Part shown: positions 55,848-64,000 of the stretch, in pieces
Position numbering within the stretch: the first letter of the stretch is position 1
How the letters are laid out: each line of letters begins with the position of its first letter
Notes under the pieces: generated by a model
Seen by the model: the letters and a program-made list of their open reading frames with translations, nothing else
What the model was told of the DNA's origin: nothing
The model's database searches: none
Source of the DNA: Aedes albopictus
Taxonomy: Eukaryota > Arthropoda > Insecta > Diptera > Culicidae
Direction of reading: 5' to 3'
DNA: 64,000 bases
NCBI RefSeq assembly: GCF_035046485.1
Contig: NC_085137.1
Location: forward strand, 450,918,980 to 450,982,979
Made by a program: the position numbers and the translations under genes

Positions 55848-55957
55848 AGGGGGTCATTTATAGGAGGGGGTAACCGAAATTGTGACGGAAAGCTACAAGA
55901 GGGAGGGGGTGTTAAAAATCGCTTGAAAAAGCTACGTCATTTATGGACGCTCCCTTG
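55848..55957. mobile_element. Fragment of the GGGCTGTCCATAAA MITE family
   Basis: G-rich tracts and the end 'gctacgtcatttatggacg' resemble the right ends of the MITEs at 39443 and 61980. The left end is diverged. Confidence 0.55.
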
Positions 55958-56079
55958 ACAAACAGTCAAAATTTGAGAATATTTAATGCACTCTAGGAAA
56001 AGTTACAGCATGTTGAACTTTTTTGTGAGAGAAAAAAAAGTTGCCTATCCCTAACTTCCACCCCGCAAATCTTAACACA

Positions 56080-57237
56080 GATTCGGAATCAGCGGCCCCC
56101 GATTTGTCAGACACAAATAAGCTTGCTTTTGAGACAGACCGATTTTCAAATGTTTGTTTCGCTGTAATAACATGAAAATCAAATGTTCTGAGCAGAGTTT
56201 AATGTTCGTTATCTTAGATGAGTTGTTGAGTTGGAATGATGCAATATCAAATTCCCCGTTTAAAATTACACTCGCCGCTTAAACAAATTTATTAGGTCGA
56301 TACAAATATTCAAAGCTTTTATTTTATACTTTATTTTTTTTTTATTTTGCTTTTTTTATTTGCAAAATTTTTCAACGGCTCTACCGTCTTCACTACAACC
56401 CTGCCGGCGCATAAAATGCAACAAGCATTCTGCACACGAAATCCAGAGCCCAAATTCATTCAGCTCGTGTTCTGCAAATACCAGGCGAGCATGATCTGCG
56501 GTTTTTCCATTCGCGATGTCATGCAGCTCCATAAAGGCAAAAAATCAATCCGAACAATATGCCTACATATAGAAATTACCCACTAGAGTAGTTCAGTTGG
56601 GCGCTGGGCCGCCGACGTCGACCGGAAACCGAAAGACCTGCTCAAGAGTGAAGCAAGAAACCTCCACGATCCGTCGTCATCGTCGTCGTTGCCTTCGTAG
56701 CATATTGCTGCAACTAGAGGTATTCGTCATAACAACAAGTGCGCTCTCGGCTGGGTCCAGCCAGCTCCAGCATGGTACCGCCGCCGCCGCCGTATGGGTC
56801 GAACGGACAGCGGGTAGATCAGTCTTGATCCAGCATTCGGTCAACAAACAGCGCGAAACTGTTTTCGGTTCCACTCCGAAAAAGACCCAACTGCCACACC
56901 GCCGTGGTGACAAAACGATATCATAGCATTACCTACCGACGGAGAAACAACGCGAGCGCGATCAAGTCGATCAGATCGCCGTCGTCGTAGTCGAATTATG
57001 TAAGGGAAGCGTCGTTTTTTTTTGCTTTTCAAGGAGACGACGTCGACGTGCGCGAAAATATTCAGCAATTGCTCAATACCCGAGCGGCGGGACATTGAAA
57101 TCGAATTAAGCTGCGCGCGGCAACCATACCCTACCCCTTTGGAGGAGAGCAGCGAGGTTGCGTTGGCCCAATAGAGGGAGGCTCTCGGTGTCGATTGTTT
57201 TCTGAGGATAAACTAGTTTCGTTCCCGAGCGGTTCGT
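56080..57237 (+). other. Upstream region of the next gene
   Basis: No protein-coding evidence. From about 56600 the composition becomes GC-richer with CGTCGT runs, as is common upstream of mosquito promoters. Earlier start sites or 5' exons cannot be excluded. Confidence 0.5.
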
Positions 57238-57268
57238 TCAGTGATAGCCAGTAGACCCAATCGAACGC
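57238..57268 (+). promoter_or_regulatory. Core promoter: initiator plus motif ten element
   Basis: TCAGT at 57238-57242 is the arthropod initiator (A+1 at 57240). From +18 to +29 the sequence CCAATCGAACGC matches the motif ten element consensus CSARCSSAACGS at 11 of 12 positions. The spacing is exactly that required. No TATA box is evident. A 138-nt 5' UTR would precede the ATG at 57378. Confidence 0.78.
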
Positions 57269-57377
57269 GTGCTAGCTATCTATCCTAGCAACACCTATCT
57301 AGCGCTGTGAAGTGTTTCAATTGATTGGTAGTTCTGGTTATCTTGATAGAAAGTGAAAGTGATATCTAGAAACGAAA

Positions 57378-57576
57378 ATGAAGGTTCTAAACGTCCTGCC
57401 TGCCGCGTATCTATTCTTAGTGGCACTTTTGTCCACAACGAGTTACAGTGGCACTTCAGTGAAAGCCCAGGAGCCCCTGTTTGAGCTGCCGGTACAGCTG
57501 ATTGGATTCCCGGTCATCATCCTGTCCGTGAGATTGGCCAACTTTGCCAAGAAGCTCGCGTACTCGGTTAATCCAA
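57378..57576 (+). CDS. First coding exon of a secreted or membrane protein
   Basis: The ATG has a favourable context (ACGAAAATGA). The 66 complete codons start with a signal peptide (hydrophobic LPAAYLFLVALLST, probable cleavage after VKA). The chain continues as EPLFELPVQL, a hydrophobic stretch IGFPVIILSVRLANF, and a basic end. The exon ends at a strong donor (CCAA|GTGAGTAG), phase 1. A promoter with initiator and motif ten element lies 138 nt upstream. I do not recognise the family. The hydrophobic stretch could be a second membrane segment. Later exons are not found in this window and probably lie beyond the transposon-rich intron. Confidence 0.78.
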
Positions 57577-59146
57577 GTGAGTAGATTCATTTTTTCTCAG
57601 TGTAATCATTGCAAATATTGTAGGTACTTGAACTGCTGCTGAAGAGTTCCATCCGTCCCGCACTAGGTCAAGGTGTGTTGACGAGCCCCTTCAGACATAC
57701 AGTTGTCATCGTTCACGTGTCAAAATTTCACCTCTTAACCCAGTTTTTGCAACTGACTGACCGAGAGCGAATCCAACCGAAACTGAAAGCGCTCACCCGC
57801 ACGCGTCAACCCCCAACGACCCAATGCCTGACTAAACCCAAAACTGACCTCGTGCCACTTCGGTGAGAAACGTGTAAACAAGTTTATGGCATCATCGACT
57901 GCGCTCACTGCTGGCGCAATCTGACTGCCTGCACCTTTATCCCGTGCGGTGACCGTGCCCACCGCGCGTCGCTCGCTTGTGGAGCTCTGCTCAATGTTAA
58001 ACGCGATCTGCATTCAGCCATGCAGTTGGTATGCGATTGCCTTCTTTCTTCGCTCGGTGCACTTCTGATCTGTTATCTAACCATGCGCGCGGTCAAACTC
58101 TTTCGGTCAGGGCCGTAATAAGGGAAAGGGCTGAGGGAAAGTATTGACGCAATACTATGAATACCATTAAATGCGAGTACTTTTGATATAGCGAGTAACT
58201 TTTCTAGGACTGGAGGCTTTGCATATTTCACTACAACGTGCGAAAAGGGCGGATCAACCATTGCGAGTTTGAGCTCCTTCCGTTTTTGCAATTATTTCTT
58301 TTGATTTCTTAAAATTAGCAGGAAGGGTTGACTTCCCTGTATTTGTTACTGGAGCAAGTTTGCATGAAATGATGTACTCTGTGGTGCACAATTATTGATC
58401 GGACAAACGCCGATTTTCATACAGAATAGCCAACTTTGTCATGCTATAATCATGGTTTGGTTTGATAAATTGAGCTCAAACATTGACACATAAACTACAA
58501 ATATGCTGAATTTTGCTGGTTTGAGCGTGGCAAGGCTTCAAAAATGTGCAAAATTGATGTGAGTCGGAACGTTGGGCAATAAACATCGTTTGATGTTAGT
58601 CGACAAAATTCAAGCACTTTGACCATTTGTTCCACTTCTAATGAATTTTGACTCGCCGAATCTGACTTCAAAATTCCTGTGCACATACAGTTTTTTTAGG
58701 AAAATAACGTTTATTCACAAAATTTCACATTTTTATAGAAAATAAACTATACATATATATATCCACTCATCATAACCAATGCTGATGCGAACCACAGAGA
58801 ACAGACATCCAGGCTAGAACAAATTTCATCCGGAAAGTTGTGTAAGGATTTGAATCTTTACTTGAGTAAGGTTGCAAACCAATACACGATGACAACACTA
58901 ACGCCACCAAACACCATATTGCCACAGTCAGTGGTGAATTGAAACATTTCAAGTGGTGAATTAAATTAGTATGGGAGATTAACCGATTGCAGCGCCACAC
59001 TATTGCCACTTGTGTTGCCGATTTCAAATGGCCGTTAAATTCCTTACACAGTTTCGGAAATGGACTTGGATGTCTGTTCTCTGTGTGCGAACAGCAGCGA
59101 AGGGCACCGATCTTCCAGCAGAGCAATATTGATGAAAACGCGGCAG
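57577..59146 (+). other. First intron of the downstream gene (part)
   Basis: No further exon with clear splice signals was recognised. A repeat-like segment near 58390-58700 shares 'tttgacgaatctgac'-type phrases with 60520-60560. Confidence 0.5.
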
Positions 59147-60202
59147 CCCAAGTAACCAGTAAGCATTTAAAATAGCATTCCTTCAGCATTATAGTAGCCT
59201 TTACGACAAGGCGTTTAATGCTAATTAGCCGTATATGCGCCTATAGTGCTACTTCACAGCAGGTTTTGGCAAAATAACGGGCTGTCTTAGTGCTATCCCT
59301 TCAGGAACGTCGTAACGAAATGTCAAAGAAGCGTAACGCCTCGTCGAGAAAAAAAAAACAAAAATAGATTGACGTCTGCCTCTCGTTCTCTGAGCGTGCT
59401 TCCCCGCTTCATCGTCCTTCCATATTCCAGCCGGTGCTAGGTGGTACTTTTTTTGCTGATTTTTGTAGTGATGTAGGTTTGAACCTACGATCCGGAGATT
59501 GATTGATCATATCTGCTTCGGATTCTGTTGCTCCTGATCCACGATGCTAAAGCTGTCCCGGTGGCGTGCGTTGATTTAATCGCCAATATAAAGAATGATT
59601 CGATAACAGCTTCAGATTCAACATCCAAAACTTGTTTTCATTGAGATATTTCATTGTGGTAGAGCATTACGATCCCTTCTTTTAAATATCTGTGGAATAA
59701 GATTGTTTCTTCTCTCTTTCAAACAATCCTATGATCCACCAAAGCATCCACCTATTCGGCACATATTTTCCGACGAAATGATAAATAATTAGTGATTTTT
59801 TGATGGACAAGTTCCCAATCCAATCCAGCTGCCGTAATGTTTTCTTTGGTGCTTTTGGATGAGTAGGGGAAAATGAAGAAACAAATAAGATACACAAATT
59901 TGTAAACAGAAGCATAGGCTCTGTAAGAGAGAGACAAAATGTGTTGCCAAATGCGTAACATATCTCCCAACCTTTTTGCTCCTAGCATTTAAAGAGCAGT
60001 TGAAAAGCATTCTGTATGCTCCCAAGTGAAAACACTTCAAGCAGTTGAAATGCTAATTACCAGCCGAAAGCTTTTGAGCAGCACAGCTTATGCTAACTCA
60101 AGGCAGCTATGCATTCGAACTGCTTATGTAGGGCAGCAAGCAGTTGAAATGCGTGATACGGGCTGATACACGGCTTATTCAAATGCTTAGTGGTTACCTG
60201 GG
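59147..60202. mobile_element. 1.06-kb element with 22-bp terminal inverted repeats
   Basis: Left end CCCAAGTAACCAGTAAGCAT and inverted right end CCCAGGTAACCACTAAGCAT match at 20 of 22 bases. Subterminal repeats of the type AAGCAGTTGAAATGC lie near the right end. No transposase frame is present, so it is non-autonomous. It sits in the intron of the downstream gene. Confidence 0.82.
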
Positions 60203-60960
60203 AGTTTATATTGCTTCATGCTATAAAACTGAAATTTATTGTTTTATCATATTAGAGTAATTATATACATACAATTAACTTATTATTAACTTAAATCTTC
60301 GGTGTTTTTGCAAGGAACGAGATTGGTTCTTGCACCCGTGCTGTTGCTTGTTCGCATTGTTTATTCTTATACAAGCATTTGACACAACCGAAGCAGAGCA
60401 CAAAACACCGAAGATATATAGCATAACAAAACGAAGTCAGACAAAGTCCGACACATACTCCCGGGTTTAGCTCAGGGGTTCGCAATACCATTCTCACGTA
60501 ACAAATGCATTTAAAAGATTTTGATGCACTGGTTCGGAATCTGACCTGAAAATTTCTGTAACACGTAGTTTTTTTTAGAAAAAAAAAAGGGTTAAGGGTT
60601 ACTTCAGTATACATTTCGGTATATAATCCCTCAAACTTTAGCTTTTTAACATACAGGTTTAAAATAAAACTTTTAAACCTGTAGTCTAAAACCCAAATAT
60701 GGAACGCAACTTTAGTAAAATAGGGAGAAAAGATTACACCCGATTCTATTTTTCCACGGCCGTTTAAAAAACAATCTATTAACCCTCGAGTGATCGCGCT
60801 GTTGTATTTTGTACAACACGTAGAAAAAATCTCGCTTTTTGTACTCAGCATTAGTGTGGTGCTGACACAGGTAGTCAACCGCGCGAGTTACGGAAGGTTA
60901 AAAAAAATCCACTTATGTCTTGTTTTTGCACGATTTCATGTGTTTCAATGGTGTTTCAAT
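60203..60960. other. Intronic or intergenic, no gene recognised
   Basis: The frame at 60291-60878 (-) is cysteine- and phenylalanine-rich with no homology that I recognise and is treated as spurious. Confidence 0.45.
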
Positions 60961-60984
60961 GAAGTTTTCTGGGACAGGAGAGTT

Positions 60985-61800
60985 CGGGGATCTAGGAGGT
61001 TTCAGGGAGTTTCAAATGCGTTTCGGGGCATTTCAAGGGAGTTTCAGGAGGATTTCAGTGCGGTTTCAGGAAGATTCAGGGGTTTCATAGGCATTTTCTG
61101 TATCTCCACTAAACCATCATTTTGAAGCGTTTTTGAGCTTCCCTCCCCCTTGAAGCTGAATATTCTGAAACCCCGGCCATGGCCTGACAGCTTATGGAAA
61201 CTCCTTGAAACCCCCCGAAAACCTTCTGGAGCACCCCTGTAACCTTTCTGAATCATGTCCATGAAACCTCCTTGAAACCTCTTAAAACCTCTGAATCATC
61301 CGAAAACCCATTAAAACAGGGCTGCCCAACCTTTTTCGCTTGTTGCATACATCTTTGGTCCGTACGAGTGTAAAAATGGTCAGATATTAAACCTTTTAGC
61401 ATCAAATGGAAGCCTGGTGTTAGGGCTAATGGATGCGTGTGTTGAAATTCAAATTTAACTTATCCACTTAGCTACCGTGGCAATTCAGTCAAAAAATCCA
61501 TCCGGCCCGCGGGCCGGATTGTTTTTCGACTTCAAATGCACCGGTAGCTAAAAATTGACAACAAATTCTAACTTTTTCACTTGGATGAGTTAGGTGTAAC
61601 ACTAAGCTTTCATTTGATGCTAAAATATTCCATGTTTGACTTGTTTCGCGAAAGTACCGATTGAAAATGTCGGAAACATGTGAAAAAGGTTGGGCAGCCC
61701 TGCATTAAAATCACTCTGAAATGCCCCTGAAACGCATTGTAACCACGCCGAAATGCCCTTAAACCTCCTGAAACGCGCCTGAAGCCACTCTGGAACCCCT
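60985..61800. repeat. Degenerate TTTCAGG/CCTGAAA foldback repeat
   Basis: Units like GTTTCAGGAGG (60985-61090) face inverted units CCTTGAAACC (61190-61300 and 61705-61800). The right part is split by the hAT-type MITE at 61317-61702. Confidence 0.7.
61317..61702. mobile_element. hAT-type MITE with perfect 8-bp target duplication
   Basis: Ends CAGGGCTGCCCAACCTTTTT and its inverted copy are flanked on both sides by CATTAAAA (61309-61316 and 61703-61710), the 8-bp duplication typical of hAT. An internal GGCCCGCGGGCC palindrome is at about 61503-61516. Length 386 bp, no transposase. Confidence 0.92.
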
Positions 61801-61979
61801 TGTTTGAACAAATGATTAAATAAAACAAAAAAATTGGCGTTAGCCAAGCTAACAAAGGTGAACCGTTAAAGTTATGCCAATGTTTAACATATGGGTCCTG
61901 AATACAAAATGAAAGTGTATAATAATTTAAATAATTATAAATTAAATAATTTAATAAAACATAAATGGAAAAGTAAGTT

Positions 61980-62147
61980 AGGGCCTGTCCATAAACTACG
62001 TAGGCTCTAAGGGGGGACGGGTAGGTCTGGCCAAAGTCTATGCTCCATACAAATTTCGAAAATTTTGTATGAACAAAAGTCTACGAGGGGGGAGGGGGGG
62101 GGTCTGAGATGACCGAAAAAAAGTCTACGTAGTTTATGGACAGCCCC
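61980..62147. mobile_element. Second MITE of the GGGCTGTCCATAAA family
   Basis: Left GGGCCTGTCCATAAACTACG and right CTACGTAGTTTATGGACAGC are inverted repeats. Size and internal G/C tracts are as in 39443-39606. Confidence 0.88.
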
Positions 62148-63070
62148 TTAGAACAATGCAAAAGTGTAATAATGTCCTTCCAGATGTTGGAAATTCGTGA
62201 TGACTTTGATATTTGTTTTCAGTTTTTCGGAAAAGCTTATTTCGTAACAGCAACATCTTAAAATGATTGGTACCGAGCAGAAAAGAATAGCAACTGAATA
62301 ACATATCAAGGTATTAATCTTCAATACTATCATACCTCGATATGTCCTTCATTAGGTGGACATAAGAGTCAAAATATCAAAAACGAAAACCTTATTTTTG
62401 TATGAATAATGTCTAGAAAATAACAAGTAAAGTAATTTCAATAATAAATGCGTACCTAAAATTTTGAGTGCTGTATTTGATATCCAAAAGGTATTGAATA
62501 GCAAAGCAATAATATATTTTGCTATTAAACTGCGCATTTGTTCGTTGTCTCCATGATGTAATAGCAAAACATGTTCTTTAGTTTTTTCACTGCTTAATCG
62601 ACAAATACCACAACAATACCAAACTCTGTTATTGTGTTGCTCTCATAACATTTTGCAGAACAATATTATGATAACAATTGTAGGTATTAGAGCACAGGTT
62701 GTTCTTTGTATGATATTTGTAAGGTATTCCCTTCCCAAGTAACAAAACTTGTTACAATATTGTACATATTACACGTTTAGAACAAACCTCCATATTTTGT
62801 TTCAAGTAGGGAAAACCTATTTTCGAATACTTATATCACCGAAAAAGCGCTAAAAAATGGAGGTTTATAAAACATCATTGATGTTATTAAAGATGTTTTT
62901 CAGTACATTCCTATAACATAAAATTATGTATTGAATATATTCTCGCCAACATCGTATATACTTAGTTATTGCTTTCAATTTAGCAAACGCACACTGTGCA
63001 AATAAATGTTACACCTATGTGTTCTTAGGTAATGGCTCAAAAAATGTCCAAGCCTTACATTTTATTAGTA
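62148..63070. other. AT-rich, no gene recognised
   Basis: Only short non-coding frames. Phrases such as 'gttacaatattg' suggest MITE debris but no boundary is clear. Confidence 0.45.
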
Positions 63071-63350
63071 ACTAGCTGTCCCGGCAAACTTTGTCTTGCC
63101 AAGCTGTGGTGGTTTGACGTAACAGTGTTCATTGTAGCACGGCACTCTAGATCGGTTTTATTGCGATCGTGTTGATTTCCTTCCCAGCTCATGAACAATC
63201 AGGTTTTTATCAATTTTCTTACTTTTTTAGATGATTTTCACAATTTTTACTACTTATAAACACAGCCACCATGCACACGAATCGAACCATGCAAGAGTCA
63301 TGCTGATCGGTTCATCCGTTCGTGAGTTATGTTGCCTCAAAGGAACTTAA
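63071..63350 (+). repeat. Dispersed repeat starting ACTAGCTGTCCCGGC
   Basis: Same start as the inverted copy at 50636-50670. It continues to 'cgttcgtgagttatgttgcc' (about 63320-63340). Class unknown. Confidence 0.6.
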
Positions 63351-64000
63351 AACTCATTTTTATATATATTTTTTTATATACACCTCGATGTTCGGTCCCT
63401 ATGCCTTAATTTCATGTGCCATTTGAAATTTATGGTGAAATGAACTCTTTCACTTTGTATGAATTCATTCGCCTTACATCTGATGAAATATGAGAAGGGA
63501 GATTTTTGTTATCTCTTTGCATTTTGTGAAATTATCTAACAAAGTTTCAAATATTCAACATGGTAGCTTCTTGACACAGTACCGTCAGGAAGTTTTGGAA
63601 TGCTAGTTTCAATTGTGTTGTATTTATGATCTTCTTTAAAACTGTTGAATTTGCATTCGTTATCAATAAGAAAACTATTGCTGATTTTTTAATTAAATAT
63701 TTTGCCAAAGATTCAACTTGTTGTTTTTTTTCTACGCCAGCTCAGATTCATTGGTTGTGCTTTTTTGTTCCAATTGTTTTGAATATTGTTGCTCGATAAA
63801 CAGGAGATAGACAGGCAAAACGTAAACAATTTAAAAAAAAACAAAGAGCTGTAACTTTTCATTAGGTGCATCAAAATTTGTCTAACTTTCACTGTGAGTT
63901 GATCATTCAAGAAATTTTTTTAGTCAATCACTTCGAACTTCTCCAGAACTTATTTTATATTTCCCCAAGAAGTTCCTTCTTGGATCCCTCTAGGTTATCA
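63351..64000. other. AT-rich, no gene recognised
   Basis: Short frames only. The phrase 'ctgtaacttttcatta' at 63850 resembles the family A foldback element. Confidence 0.45.

Larger units (their letters stand above)
53099..56072. mobile_element. Foldback element of family A, split by inserted repeats
   Basis: The left terminus CAGGGGTGACCAAAATG and the 'ggataggcaac' after it recur inverted at 56038-56072 (GTTGCCTATCCCTAAC). The left arm (53150-53400) also folds onto 53590-53700. Between 53710 and 55960 lies unrelated sequence: purine-rich repeats, then an AT-rich region. It belongs to the same family as 449-1375. Confidence 0.7.

Noticed and set aside
56344..56926. Small + strand frames upstream of the signal-peptide gene
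   Set aside because: They lack coding character. The promoter motif places the transcript start at 57240, downstream of them.
58770..59189. 139-codon - strand frame
   Set aside because: It crosses the left end of the TIR element at 59147 and has no recognisable domain.
60291..60878. 195-codon - strand frame
   Set aside because: Rich in C, F and Y without any domain pattern, in AT-rich repeat-bearing DNA. No splice or promoter support.

Overview
The window looks like a culicine mosquito chromosome, most likely Aedes. Intron-containing muscle genes sit in AT-rich DNA packed with transposons. A Feilai-type tRNA-derived SINE, a family known from Aedes, is present with several MITEs of a mosquito type. 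There is no sign of prokaryotic organisation. Species is inferred, not proven.

The left half is dominated by the titin-family gene sallimus (sls). On the + strand, 11 exons (5710-35689) encode the C-terminal part: at least 9,171 residues, open at the 5' side where a 500-N assembly gap begins. It opens with 44 exact-length copies of an 83-residue (249-bp) charged spring repeat. Two more giant exons of PEVK-like sequence follow, then an SH3 domain, nine Ig domains, Fn3-Ig-Ig-Fn3-Fn3, two more Fn3 domains and a unique tail. All ten introns inferred here are phase 1. On the other side of the gap, on the - strand (3478-5209), are two exons of Ig-rich sequence of the zormin/kettin type. In Drosophila that sequence forms the 5' half of the same gene, so the head-to-head arrangement suggests a misoriented contig or a real inversion.

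From 36.7 to 57 kb the window is a transposon graveyard. It holds a LINE 3' tail, a Feilai-like SINE, a 4.2-kb pogo-superfamily DNA transposon with TA-flanked terminal inverted repeats and a broken transposase, a decayed non-LTR retrotransposon with a mutated catalytic motif, several TIR-bearing MITEs and a foldback element split by purine-rich degenerate repeats. Near 46-47 kb two inverted-repeat structures contain three matches to the type I hammerhead ribozyme core. One of them (47049-47094, - strand) has all three helices and a cleavage triplet.

At 57.2 kb a second gene begins on the + strand. It has an arthropod initiator, a near-perfect motif ten element at the correct spacing, and a first coding exon with a signal peptide. 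The rest of that gene lies beyond a long intron full of transposons (57.6 kb onward) and is not identifiable here.
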